64,000 nucleotides of DNA from Siphonodentalium dalli (lineage: Eukaryota; Mollusca; Scaphopoda; Gadilida; Siphonodentaliidae), in the NCBI GenBank assembly GCA_032622095.1, contig CP136069.1:44800194-44864193 (forward strand), written 5' to 3'. The notes beneath the pieces were generated by a model that saw only the letters and a list, made by a program, of their open reading frames with translations, made no database searches and was not told where the DNA came from. Of the stretch, positions 1 through 10,616 are shown piece by piece; within the stretch, counting starts at the first letter, position 1, and each line of letters begins with the position of its first letter. The position numbers and the translations under genes are program-made.

Positions 1-267
1 TTGGTTTAAATTGGTTCAAAATTTTGTGTTATGTACTGGTAAATTTGTTTGGAGTGATATTAAACCCAATTCACCAACTCCATTCCATGCCTTTGGACTA
101 CTTAGCTATTAAAGGATTACTCCGATGTAGATTTATTTTTTTCGTTATCGATCGCTGCTAATCCACTGAGCACGGTGCCAAATAGATTTATGTGATAGGC
201 CACCCATAACTGAAGTTATGCTGATTTAATGTTCCATCATGGATTATGCAGTCTGAATAGTTAATGT

Positions 268-293
268 TCCCTCATGTGACATCACATGAGGGA
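268..293. repeat. Short perfect palindrome
   Basis: TCCCTCATGTGA and its exact reverse complement are separated by CA. The arms contain CATGTG/CACATG E-box-like words. The rest of 1-371 shows no gene or repeat I recognise. Confidence 0.6.
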
Positions 294-371
294 CTACTAG
301 CGACACGCAGTATCAAACTTCAAAGGCTGACACAATTGGCTTTTATCCACCGGCATGCACTGATCGTTTAT

Positions 372-1000
372 ACAGAAACGGCTGGGCCATCGGAGCTGAA
401 AATTTGTTTAGAGGTAATTTGAACCGGAAAATCTTATTAGACAGGTCCTGTCCTGTCCTGTCAGATGTCTTAACCCTTTACCCAACAAACCGGCCAAAAC
501 CGGCCAAATAAAGCTCCAACAGCCTAAAATATCTTCGGCCTGTCTCAATAGAACCATACAAATATGGATATCATTGGAACCGGCTCCTTGACCACATTGT
601 GATAGTTACAGTTATGCCCTGTGCCAATGCATTCTCTTATATATGCGAGTCGACCATAGGTCGCCTCGCATATATAAGAGAATGCATTGGCCTAAAAAAA
701 CACTTTTTTTAACACTTTTTACCATTTTTTCTTACATTCTTTAACAATTTTATAATTTTTAATGTATTAAGCCAATGCATTCTCTTATATATGCGAGGCG
801 ACCTATGGTCGACTCGCATATATAAGAGAATGCATTGGCAATTGGCACAGGGCCCTTCTGTTGGGTAAAGGGTTAAAAGGGCACTAATTATTGATTAAAT
901 AAAACAATTATATATCCAAAATGGTTGCAAACAGACAACTTAAAGGGGCGATTATGAGCAAATAAAGAGCATTCCTTATCAGCTTAGAAGAGATGTAGGA
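372..1000 (+). mobile_element. Family N repeat, split by MITE A1
   Basis: The left part (372-469, GGAGCTGA then ATCTTATTAGA and CAGATGTCT) and the right part (877-1000, AAGGGCACTAAT then CCAAAATGGTTGCAA) are contiguous in the paralogous copy at 29100-29400. The copy was interrupted at a TTAA by A1. No coding capacity is visible. Confidence 0.65.
470..876 (+). mobile_element. Family A piggyBac-like MITE, copy A1 (full length)
   Basis: It is bounded by TTAA on both sides, with termini CCCTTTACCCAACA and TGTTGGGTAAAGGG. The left part carries GGCCAAAACCGGCC and a unique ~150-bp stretch. Inside are two hairpins built from CCAATGCATTCTCTTATATA and its complement, the first with loop CGACC-ATA-GGTCG, the second its reverse complement, separated by an A/T-rich spacer. 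It encodes nothing. TTAA targets and CCC-starting termini are typical of piggyBac-type elements. Confidence 0.85.
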
Positions 1001-1095
1001 CAATTGGTACAGACGGATCACCACTCATCTGACCAGGGGAATGTCATGGGATGGGCTTATTTGAAGTTTGACATTTAAGTTTGACAGCAGATGAC

Positions 1096-1493
1096 TTAAC
1101 CCTTTACCCAAAACCGGCCAAATAAAGCTTCAACAGCCTAAAATATCTTCGGTCTGTCTCAATAGAACCATACAAATATGGATATCATTGGAACCGGCTC
1201 CTTGACCACATTGTGATAGTTACAGTTAGCCCTGTGCCAATGCATTCTCTTATATATGCGAGTCGATCATAGGTCGCCTCGCATATATAAGAGAATGCAT
1301 TGGCCTAAAAAAAATCTTTTTTTTAACACTTTTTACCATTTTTTACCATTTTTTCTTACATTCTTTAACAATTTAATAATTTTTAATGTGTTAAGCCAAT
1401 GCATTCTCTTATATATGCGAGGCGACCTATGGTCGACTCGCATATATAAGAGAATGCATTGGCACAGGGCCCTTCTGTTGGGTAAAGGGTTAA
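1096..1493 (+). mobile_element. Family A MITE, copy A2
   Basis: TTAA borders, both internal hairpins and the terminal repeats are present. It is inserted at a TTAA inside CAGATGACTTAA, a site resembling the family N target used by A1. A few bases of the left terminus are missing (CCCAAAACCGG instead of CCCAACAAACCGG). Confidence 0.82.
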
Positions 1494-1494
1494 A

Positions 1495-1691
1495 GGGGGA
1501 GTAATAAATTATATGATCAATAAAGAGCGTTTATTACCAGTCCAGAAATATCGGAAATTGGTGGTAAAACCATTGTGACAGGAAGAGTATTAGTCAGAGG
1601 TTACATATACGTTGCGTCGTGTTTATACATGCTAGGTCTGGTTGACATAAACGCTCTTTATTGATCATATAATCTTTTAGTCCCACTTTAA
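1495..1691. mobile_element. Inverted-repeat element with 27-bp perfect arms
   Basis: ATTATATGATCAATAAAGAG (left, from 1507) is exactly complementary over 27 bp to the sequence ending at 1674. Outside this the arms continue imperfectly to AAGGGG and CCCACTTTAAG. Related AACGCTCTTTAT words occur at 62640-62710. No ORF. Confidence 0.65.
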
Positions 1692-1729
1692 GTACAGCAC
1701 GAGTGCAGCTCCCGTCATGAAAGGGTTAA
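1692..1729 (-). mobile_element. Family B terminal fragment fused to MITE A3
   Basis: ACAGCACGAGTGCAGCTCCC followed by GTCATGAAAGGGTTAA is the end of family B. Its TTAA (1726-1729) is also the left TTAA of A3, so A3 seems to have inserted into the target duplication of an older B element. Confidence 0.55.
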
Positions 1730-2113
1730 CCCTTTACCCAACAGAAGGGCCCTGTGCCAATGCATTCTCTTATATATGCGAGTCGACCATAGGTCGCCTC
1801 GCATATATAAGAGAATGCATTGGCTTAACACATTAAAAATTATAAAATTGTTAAAGAATGTAAGAAAAAATGGTAAAAAGTTTTTTTTTAGGCCAATGCA
1901 TTCTCTTATATATGCGAGGTGACCTATGGTCGACTCGCATATATAAGAGAATGCATTGGCACAGGGCATAACTGTAACTATCACAATGTGGTCAAGGAGC
2001 CGGTTCCAATGATATCCATATTTGTATGGTTCTATTGAGACAGACCGAAGATATTTTAGGCTGTTGAAGCTTTATTTGGCCGCTTTTGGCCGGTTTGTTG
2101 GGTAAAGGGTTAA
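1726..2113 (-). mobile_element. Family A MITE, copy A3
   Basis: It is reverse oriented with TTAA on both sides and both hairpins intact. The spacer has AAAAATGGTAAAAAG followed by a T tract, complementary to that of A1. Confidence 0.82.
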
Positions 2114-2388
2114 GGCACAAACTAGAAATATAGAATTATTCAGAAGAGGAGTGTCCTGATATCACTGTACATGTGATAATCATAGAATTCTTTTACATTG
2201 GCCTTTACATGTGATATATATCCCAGCCTTTGTCTGGTGCACAAGTAACCTTGAAGCTCATATGCAACGTACTAGTAATAAGACAGTTGTCAGTGCTCCT
2301 GGGTAATAACTTAATAAGTAAGACATGGTGGTTTGGTGTACATCAAATGTAGTTGTAAAAATATGAAAATGGTAATAACTTAATGCTA

Positions 2389-2778
2389 TTAACCCTTTAC
2401 CCAACAGAACGGCCCTGTGCCAATGCATTATCTTATATATGCGAGTCGACCATAGGTCGCCTCGCATATATAAGAGAATGCATTGGCTTAACACATTAAA
2501 AATTATAAAATTGTTAAAGAATGTAAGAAAAAATGGTAAAAAAAGATTTTTTTTAGGCCAATGCATTCTCTTATATATGCGAGGCGACCTATGGTCGACT
2601 CGCATATATAAGAGAATGCATTGGCACAGGGCATAACTGTAACCATTAAAATGTGGTCAATGAGCCGGTTCCAATGATATCCATATTTGTATGGTGTTAT
2701 TGAGACAGACCCAAGATAATTTAGGCTGTTGCAGCTTTATTTGGCCGTTTTTGGCCGGTTTGTTGGGTAAAGGGTTAA
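2389..2778 (-). mobile_element. Family A MITE, copy A4
   Basis: It is reverse oriented with TTAA borders and both hairpins. The first arm has one change (CATTATCTTATATA). The long right part differs from A3 at several single bases, so the copies are not recent duplicates of one another. Confidence 0.82.
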
Positions 2779-3425
2779 ATGCCATGAAAACCTTTCATTT
2801 ATCTAGGAACCTGATTTATGCTTTTGTACTGTTAAAAGAAAGCACACAGAATGTTGATAACACACTGAACTTGACTGAAGTGTCTTTGGCTTTGAAGTTT
2901 TTTGAATTTTCCCCCATTATGGGCTATCATCATAGGACCACAGCTATATATGTCTAATTGTTGTACGCAGCAAAATATCATAACTTTTGTACCTGTTGTT
3001 ATGTTGGATACATTGGGTACATTTCAGAAGCACATCGGGTTATTGAACATTACATTGTGAACTTAATTCAAAAATGTACTTGAAATGTATGTACGCCGGT
3101 TGTGCAATAATTGTCAACAGAATATATCAACTGCATAATAATGTTTTATCTATTTGTTCCACGATATTGATATAAATATTTCCAATAGGAACATTACACC
3201 ATAGACCTGATTGATATTAAAGTCATATAACACTATTTATGCACAACGCATTTTAAAAATTAAAAACAATAGTTATGCAAATTAGCAAACAACACAGTTC
3301 GCAATTGTTACGTAACGGTCGGGTTTATAAAAGGAGAGTTTTATGAGACTATTACAGAGCTGTGAGGAAATATATACACATTGAGTACTTTGTAGTTCCA
3401 TGTTTACTCATCATCACTGAGCACA
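2779..3425. other. No gene or repeat recognised
   Basis: AT-rich sequence with only short open frames and no codon-like pattern or domain. I see no repeat shared with the rest of the window. Confidence 0.5.
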
Positions 3426-3545
3426 GGCCTTAAAATCAAATGAGAATCAGAATAGTGATTCTCATTTTGATTCTCATTAAAAGTCTTGATTCCCTGTAGA
3501 AATGCTATGTTTTGATTCTCACAAAATCTGATGGATTTTAAGGCC
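3426..3545. mobile_element. Family K small inverted-repeat element, copy 1
   Basis: GGCCTTAAAATC at the left end is answered by GATTTTAAGGCC at the right end. The interior holds repeated TGAGAATC / GATTCTCA words. A second, shorter copy is at 33911-33990. Confidence 0.6.
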
Positions 3546-3790
3546 AGTGAGCCAGCAACAACATTGTAATGTTATCCTCGAGGATGACAAGCGATGTGCG
3601 GCCCACCATGTGACGCACCCTCAGCCAATCAGACGAGAGTAGAATGGGATGAAGGATAACAGTAATTCTTATTGGATCATAGAAGTGTGATGTTTGGGTG
3701 TAAATTGAACTTCAGCTATTTGTTACTTCTCCCTGATAACAGTCCACATCTCCCTAATAATCAAACAGGGAGAAATTACTTCTCTACCTC

Positions 3791-4072
3791 TAGGCTGGTC
3801 CCTAATTTGTGTAATATTGTTAACACTATAGATATTTTTCTAGGCTGGTCCCTAATTCATGTATTCTTTTTAACACTATAGGTACTCTTCTCGGCTGGTC
3901 CATAATTTGTGTAATATTTTTAACTCTATAGGTATTCTTTTAGGTGGGTCCCTATAAATTCATGTATTTTTAACACTACAGGTATTCATTTAGGCTGGTC
4001 CCTAATTTGTGTATTTTAACACTATCGGTATTCTTCCAGGCTGGTCCCTAATTAACACTATAGGTATTCTTT
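3791..4072 (+). repeat. 50-bp minisatellite, about 5.6 copies
   Basis: TAGGCTGGTCCCTAATTTGT starts units at 3791, 3841, 3891, 3941 and 3991, an exact 50-bp period, with a last shortened unit from about 4037. Each unit continues with TAACACTATAGGTATTCTT. The copies differ by scattered substitutions. Confidence 0.85.
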
Positions 4073-4495
4073 GTATCTTAGTTCATCTGTACTTCTATAT
4101 AATCTGCGTATTTCAGTACATGTGTATAAGTGCACTGAGATTTCATTACTCATTAAAATAAACCTCGTTCTTTGAGGTGAAAAATATAGACTTTCATTAT
4201 CAATTATTCATAGAAATGATTAGACGCTAGCTCATCTTTCTGCAATGGTTGATACCAGAGTATTGCATCATTAAATGCGAGTGTATTGATGTTCTGTGGT
4301 GCAGAAAATTAACTACTGTATAGACTCTAGCATTGAACAAAATACTAGTAAATTAATGGTGAGATTAAGTACGTTACATTTTGTTTGAAGGTTACAAGTC
4401 TTGCAAACAGTATCAGGCCACACCCATGGTATTACATGCTTCCTTCTATTACGATGAGTTTATTAAGATCCCCTGGAACAATAGGTGTTGAAACT
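4073..4495. other. No gene or repeat recognised
   Basis: AT-rich, no convincing ORF, no repeat match seen elsewhere in the window. Confidence 0.45.
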
Positions 4496-5065
4496 GTTTA
4501 ACCCTATCTACAGTTTGTTGAACTTATTATCTGAACATTTCCCACCAAAGAATATGAATACTTCTGCACTTTTATTATATGCTAAGCTATCAAATAGTAG
4601 TATTTTTGCATCAGATAAAATGAGATATCTCACTCGTATCCATCCGCGCTAAAATTAAAAGTGATTCGGTACTAGATGAGTTAACATCACTTTGCCACAT
4701 TGAACTAGATTTACTGTTCAGGTTGAAAAAATTGTAATACGTGATCAACTAAATTTTTGTGCACTTTTTACTCTTTCGAGTTGAGCCATGGGCCAACTGA
4801 GCGGGGCATATAATAAACAGAACATCTACACTTTTTGATTGGATATGGTAATTATCTCATTCATGATGACAAAAAAAAAATGAATTTCCACTCGTGGCAG
4901 AGCCACTTGTGGAAATTCATTTTTGTTGTTGTCACTCATGCGATAATTCCCATATAGTAACAACCAAAAAGTGTAGATATTCTCTATGTATTATCTTTTC
5001 ATCATGCTGTCGTCTGCTCATTTTACCTGAACATCCCTTCAAATGTATATTATTATCTGATATTT
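4496..5065 (+). mobile_element. Family D MITE interrupted by another element
   Basis: 4496-4590 (TTTAACCCTATC, then GAACTTATTATCTGAACATT) and 4998-5065 (GTCGTCTGCTCATTTTACCT) are the two halves of a family D copy, contiguous at 46680-46800 and 56830-56940. The intervening ~400 bp includes the inverted repeat at 4809-5003. Confidence 0.55.
4809..5003. repeat. Imperfect long inverted repeat
   Basis: AACATCTACACTTTTTG near the left end and CAAAAAGTGTAGATATTC near the right end pair. The arms continue through AATGAATTTCCAC / GTGGAAATTCATT to a centre at about 4905. It is non-coding. Confidence 0.7.
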
Positions 5066-5173
5066 AAAAATTTGTTTAACTGTCTCAACTAATATTTCAT
5101 GGATGTAGTTTTCAGCAAAAGGTTAACAAATATTGAGGTTTTAACCCTAAAGATTTGTACGCGATGCATGGAT

Positions 5174-5548
5174 ATAACCCTTTACCCAACAAACCGGCCA
5201 AAACCGGCCAAATAAAGCTTCAACAGCCTAAAATATCTTCGGTCTGTCTCAATAGAACCATACAAATATGGATATCATTGGAACCGGCTCCTTGACCACA
5301 TTGTGATAGTTACAGTTATGCCCTGTGCCAATGCATTCTCTTATATATGCGAGTCGACCATAGGTCGCCTCGCATATATAAGAGAATGCATTGGCCTAAA
5401 AAAAAAATTCTTACATTCTTTAACAATTTTATAAATTTTAATGTGTTAAGCCAATGCATTCTCTTATATATGCGAGGCGACCTATGGTCAACTCGCATAT
5501 ATAAGAGAATGCATTGGCACAGGGCTGTTCTGTTGGGTAAAGGGTTAA
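5174..5548 (+). mobile_element. Family A MITE, copy A5
   Basis: The left target is decayed (ATAA), the right is TTAA. The spacer between the two hairpins is shortened. The second loop reads CCTATGGTCAAC, breaking one base pair. Confidence 0.82.
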
Positions 5549-5800
5549 ATGAGATATATCCAAAATCCAAAATATTTACATAGCCTGCATGTGTTACACT
5601 AAAATCCTGTTCCGATGATTGGTCAACTGCCAATTTAATCATGTGTTTTATATCTCAACAAAACACACCATAACACAAACCCGCATAAGATATTGTGTTG
5701 ACCTAGATGACAAGAAGCGGTAGATAGAATAACTGTGCATGTTTTTTAAGTGTGTGGCCATAGACCAGTTAATCAATAATTGACAGATAGAATATTGGAC
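5549..5800. other. No feature recognised
   Basis: AT-rich sequence between A5 and F1; no ORF or repeat supported. Confidence 0.4.
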
Positions 5801-6028
5801 TACAGTAATGCCCTAAATAATCGACTCGTTAACCACATCAGAATTATGGGTAATTTTTCAGGATTTAGTCCGAAATATGGCTTGTTGCCATTCATCGGAA
5901 AGCTCTCAGTGAGAGCTCAGTGAGAGCTTTCCGATGAATGACAACAAGCCATATTTCCGACTAAATCCTGAAAAATTACCCATAATTCTGCTGTGGTTAA
6001 TGAGTCGATTATTTAGAGCATTACTGTA
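5801..6028. mobile_element. Family F palindromic Tc1/mariner-like MITE, copy F1
   Basis: TA followed by CAGTAATGCCCTAAATAATC pairs over about 110 bp with the right half ending ATTACTG-TA. The centre is an AGCTCTC/GAGAGCT turn. The TA target and CAGT start are typical of Tc1/mariner MITEs. The whole element is nearly one perfect hairpin. Confidence 0.85.
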
Positions 6029-6129
6029 ACTTGCAGTGCGGCATGGTATAATATCAAAACTCCAGACAGATTTAAAAAAAAAATTCAGCTCAGTATATTG
6101 GAATTAATAAGAAAAAAAGCTAGATAGAG

Positions 6130-6440
6130 AGTCAAGGTCACTCGAAGGTCAAGGTCACGCTGCACGGGCATCCGGGTGTGACGAAATAGCTCAGCGCCTC
6201 ATACTACCTGTTTCCACCAAATTCGGTTGAAATCGGCTCAGCGGATCCCGAGATATCAGTTCAAGGTCACTCAAAGGTCAAGGTCACGCTGCACGGACAG
6301 ACGGACATGCCCGCGTTACTCCCGGGGTCAACCTACACCAACACCCCAAAAATGGGGGAAATCGGCCCAGCGGATCCCAAGATACGGGTTCAAGGTCACT
6401 CGAAAGGTCAAGGTCACGCCGCACGGGCACCCGGGCGCGA
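6130..6440 (+). repeat. GC-rich repeat with six TCAAGGTCA motifs
   Basis: TCAAGGTCA occurs at 6132, 6149, 6261, 6278, 6390 and 6408: three pairs, 17, 17 and 18 nt apart within pairs and about 129 nt between pairs. The units share GCTCAGCGGATCCC-like and CACGCTGCACGG segments, so this is a tandem repeat of about 129 bp. The motif equals the extended half-site bound by SF-1/ERR-type nuclear receptors. The base composition is far more GC-rich than the surroundings. Short open frames across it are not convincing genes. Confidence 0.7.
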
Positions 6441-6444
6441 CGAA

Positions 6445-6800
6445 ATGGGCTAGCATCACCAAATTCACCCTCTGGGAACTTCATTCTGCATAGGCCTCAA
6501 CTGCTTTTGACCTAGGATCAGATTGAAGTCCCCAGTTGAAGTTGGTGATGTTCACCTATTAGTCTCCTCGATTATGCAATTTATCTTCTGCATATAGAAA
6601 CTGAGCAGAAGGGGGGGGGGGGAAGTAACTAAAAACAATTTAATTTGAGACGATAGATACTTCCCAGAAGATGAGACCTAATCAGAATGAGGTTTCCAGA
6701 GGGTTAATTTGGTGATGCAAGTACACTGCCAGATAGCTTCACTAAATTCACCCTCTGGGGGCCTCATTCTGAAAATGACAAGACACACAATTTGCAAGCT
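6445..6800 (+). mobile_element. Family E double-hairpin element, copy E1 (left part lost)
   Basis: It joins the GC-rich repeat at GGGCTAGCATCACC and continues with TTCACCCTCTGGGAAC, the CAGTTGAAGTTGGTGATGTT middle, GAGGTTTCCAGAGGG and the end AATGACAAGACACACAATTT. It includes a 12-base G tract at 6611-6622. It holds the empty TA site (6658-6659) matching the F3 insertion in copy E4. Confidence 0.7.
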
Positions 6801-7493
6801 TGAACTTGAATGAGAAAACTAAAATATTTTCTTTTGGGCCAAGATGCAGAAATGTTATGTAACAGAGCCTTGGGCTTCACTAGTGTTAACGTGTTATGTC
6901 ATAGTCTGTGTTCATTGCCAAGTTACCTTGAACTTCAAAACTGTGTCACTGTAAATCTTTATGCATGGTATCACAATAGATTAGCCAGCTGGAAAACTAG
7001 GATGTGTTAGTTTTGGTTGATATTTTTACCATTTATGGAGAGAGTTGTTTTGTCAAGGTAATTAGCAGACGGATTGAAGTTTATCCTTATTCCATGTGGT
7101 GACATTCTGAGCACAGAGTTGTACTTTTCGCGTGGTAGGTACTGAAGTTTCTAATTTGCTGGCAGATTTTTGCTTTTGATATCGTTTTTTTTATATTTAA
7201 AAAAAAAGGTATGGAATTGACATTATGGTCAAATGCAAGAATTATCACATAATTAGTACCTAAACCCAGCCTTATATTTGTTAGTAAGACGCGCATGTAT
7301 TATCGGCACCAGCAGTGATGTAAGCTAGGGCTTAGCACAATGATGTTGATGACAATGCCGGAACTTGATTAATATGTTAATTAGAATATAATTATGATAT
7401 TCGATTTGTTTTTGGGTTATTTTTAGTGTTGACTGTGAGATAAACATGGGTGATAAGAGTGGTTGACACTTTTGTCAACATGAAAAGATACAT
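6801..7493. other. No gene or repeat recognised
   Basis: AT-rich sequence, short open frames only, without recognisable domain. Confidence 0.4.
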
Positions 7494-7730
7494 TTAACCC
7501 TTTACCCAACAAACCGGCCAAAACCGGCCAAATAAAGCTTCAACAGCCTAAAATATCTTCGGTCTGTCTCAATAGAACCATACAAATATGGATATCATTC
7601 TTTAACAATTTTATAGTTTTTAATGTGTTAAGCCAATGCATTCTCTTATATATGCGAGGCGACCTATGGTCGACTCGCATATATAAGAGAATGCATTGGC
7701 ACAGGGCCCTTCTGTTGGGTAAAGGGTTAA
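7494..7730 (+). mobile_element. Family A MITE, copy A6, internally deleted
   Basis: TTAA lies at both ends and both terminal repeats are present. The element jumps from GGATATCATT to CTTTAACAATTTTATAG, losing the first hairpin. The second hairpin is intact. Confidence 0.82.
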
Positions 7731-8579
7731 AATGGAACTATATTTTTTCTTGAAGGTGTCTTTACTTACTCTTAGTTGTGATAAGGAAATCAATATATAT
7801 TTTTAAAAATGTGATTATGTGAAAATGGATCTCAAATTCGTTGCAATTCTGTACCAGATGTATTAACCTCATCCACTAAATTTGAACCTCGCTAAAACTT
7901 GCATCAAATCGAATTTAGTGCACTCAATTAATAAATTTTGTATAGTATTGCGACCCATCAGAGATCCTCTATATATATGGATAAAAAATTATTATTTTAT
8001 TATTAAAAACTTTCAACCTAGACATCAAACAGATTGATAATTGTTCAAATTTGGTTTGCAATACGGACTGATTCAAATTCTTGTATGGATTTATTTTATC
8101 TAGGGTACCACCTTTGTACTATATTCGTAACAATTAGAAGTGCTTTGTTGCCAGTGCCTTTACGTCAGTTCTATTTGTTCACCTGATCTGTTATTGTTTT
8201 CATGCTGTTCTGCTATCGATTGCCAATGCGTATACATGGTATGATGACATAGGTATACCAGGACTATTTATTATTGTTCTTAATGATATAATATAGTTGC
8301 CAAGATACTATTGTTGGTTATTGATTGATAGGGTACCTAAATTCCATCATTGTACTGCACTAATAATCCACAATTCATAACTTAACTTTGAGTTGGAGGG
8401 AAGGTTATGACTGTCATTTTGAGGTGTGGCACACTATGGGTGCTTGAAGCATCCAATACCATTGATAGCATTTGTAGGAGATTTTGGGTTGGATGTTGAA
8501 CATGAATACTGAAATATTAACATGAAGACATAAAAGTTGTTACTGGCTTCTTTGATCAAGGTAATATTCATCTTATTGT
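7731..8579. other. No gene or repeat recognised
   Basis: AT-rich; no ORF with recognisable features on either strand. Confidence 0.4.
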
Positions 8580-9345
8580 CCCCCGTAAAATTTATTTTCG
8601 GGGGACTATTGTAATCAGCTCCTTCCGTCTGTCTTCCGTGCGTGTGTGCGTCCGTCCATCCATCCATCCATCCGGAGTTATAACTCTAGTAATGATTATC
8701 CGATTTGATTGAAACTTGGTATGTAGGTGTCTCAACCAAGAACACATGTGCTCTGCAATTCTGGGTTTTATCCGATGTTCTTTTATGGAGTTATTTCCAT
8801 TTTTCTACCTTTTGTTTTACTTAGAAAATTTCTCACTTTTTCGGTTTCCGGATGATATCTCAAGTTTGGATTCTTTAATTGCAAATACCGTTTTTATGTG
8901 GATCAGTCATATCAAGATACAGGTTGAGTTAGAATTTGAGTTTGATCCGATGATTTATCCTTGAGTTATGGACTTTTTTCGAGTTAGAAAATTAAATTTT
9001 GCTTCTTTTTTCTTTGGTTTCCGGATGATAACTCAAGTTTGGACTGTTCAATTGAAAATTCTGTTTTTTTGTGAGTCATTCATATCAAAATAGAGGTCAA
9101 GTTCGAATTTGAGTTTGATCCGATGATTTTTCTCAGAGTTACAGCTGAGAGTTATGGGCTTTTTGACTTTTCGACTTTGGTTTCCGGATGATAACTCAAG
9201 TTTGGATTGTTTAATTGGAAATTCTTTTTTTTGTGGGTCGTTCATATCAAAATACAGGTCAAGTTCGAATTTGAGTTTGATCCAATGATTTTTCCCAGAG
9301 TTATGGGCCTTTTGACTTTGAATTTTTTTTTTTATAATTTTCTGT
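8580..9345 (+). mobile_element. Pearl/HINE-like element I1
   Basis: It starts with a stem-loop (CCCCCGTAAAA / TTTTCGGGGG), then CTTCCGTCTG and a CCAT microsatellite (8652-8671). About three tandem units follow, marked by GGTTTCCGGATGATAACTCA at about 8845, 9018 and 9179, each with CAAGTTCGAATTTGAGTTTG and GAGTTATGG. A hairpin start, GTCC-type microsatellite and tandem core describe non-autonomous Helentron-type elements of molluscs. The open frames inside are repeat shadows. Confidence 0.6.
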
Positions 9346-9434
9346 TTGAGGGTACGGTACCTTCATGGTGTAATCAACTCCTCCTACAGTTTTGATTGTA
9401 GATATTTGAAACTTCAGAGTATTGTTACCCACAG

Positions 9435-10363
9435 ATTGGAGATAGAGTTTAATATTTCCCGGTTTATTTTGGAAAACGGAACCGGGACATTTTTCATCCC
9501 TGGATCCGGGAACCGGGAAAATTCCTGGTTTATTTGTTGACATCATATTATGATAATAACTTACTGCCGAATGTCAAAATATATACACAACATGGTTTTA
9601 ATGCAACATCTCTTTAATTACTTTTAAAACTTACAGTTGAACAACAAAGTAACATGCGAATCTTGCCGCATTCTTGCGCCATTTAAACAAAAATAAACAC
9701 ATGATTGATTTTCACAGTTCATAGTCAAATCGTACTGTAGTTTAGCGTAGCGTACCGTTAATGTCATCAATTTAGCAACATCAACGAAGACTCGATCACC
9801 CTCAAGTGAAAGTTTGTTAAGAAACCGTCTGTTTTACATGGAAGTTTTGCGATAGAACTTCTGTAAAAACAGAAGGTTGCTAAAGAACTGTCACTTAATT
9901 GTGACCGAATCTTCGTTGAAAATTTGCCAGCACTCGAGAAGCTACGCTCGGACTCCACAGATGTCGGTTTGCCTGTTTTCACTTCATGTCGCAGAATCGC
10001 ATTGATGTGTTTGACCTCAAACGGCGAGTGAGACAATGTTGTCAATTTCACTGTGCCTGTTTACATTAGTAACACTATCAATGCCGGCCATTCCAGGGTG
10101 CCCCAAAAACGTTATAATTACGTGCAGACTGCAGTTAACACTAGATATGACGTTAACGAATCTAACGATCAAACGATACACATGATTGTGCTTAAAACGT
10201 ACATATACACACTATTAAATACAATATGTTCCGACTCAAATCGCATCACAATGGACGTTTTACATTTCCCGGCTCCCGGTTTTGAAAATCCGGATTTCGG
10301 GACTTGTCAATTGGAAATCGGGAACCGGGAATTCCCGGTCCCGAATTAAACTCTAATTGGAGA
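9435..10363 (-). mobile_element. hAT-type element remnant with intact 8-bp target duplication
   Basis: The element at 9443-10355 has terminal repeats TAGAGTTTAAT and ATTAAACTCTA. It is flanked on both sides by the identical octamer ATTGGAGA (9435-9442 and 10356-10363). Sub-terminal CCCGG-rich words (CGGGAACCGGGAA) lie near both ends. The interior keeps the 3' end of a transposase gene on the minus strand. An 8-bp duplication plus the hAT C-terminal domain fixes the superfamily. Confidence 0.85.
9767..10051 (-). pseudogene. hAT transposase C-terminal fragment
   Basis: The 94-codon frame contains SVESERSFSSAGKFSTKIRS followed by QLSDSSLATFCFY. This matches the hAT dimerisation-domain signature (SER.FS.AG...K.R..L). 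DDE catalytic parts and the BED finger are missing, so it cannot be an active transposase. The ATG is probably internal. Confidence 0.8.
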
Positions 10364-10616
10364 TGTGCAACATGTATATTATAGATGACGGAAAAATTAT
10401 TTTTTTTACGGAATTATTAACCCTTTCGACTTAGAACATTTCAACATTTTTTAAAATTTCTTTAACAAAGCGGCATCGACTTGCCACGTTGTCGGGCGAC
10501 ACTGTGGTCGGCCGACCTTTTATTATGACTGAGATCATAGGTTAATGTGTTGACTGCTGACTATGAGTTATCTCGTAGTTTTTGCATGTAATTGAATGGG
10601 AGTCGGCAGTCAATGT

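Noticed and set aside
1256-5642. Open frames reading MRVDHRSPRIYKRMHW and variants
   Set aside because: They are translations of the A-family hairpin arms, occur on both strands in every copy, and have no codon signal or domain.
9346-9540. Frames across the left hAT end
   Set aside because: They cross the target duplication and the CCCGG-rich sub-terminal repeats, so they cannot be one ancestral reading frame.
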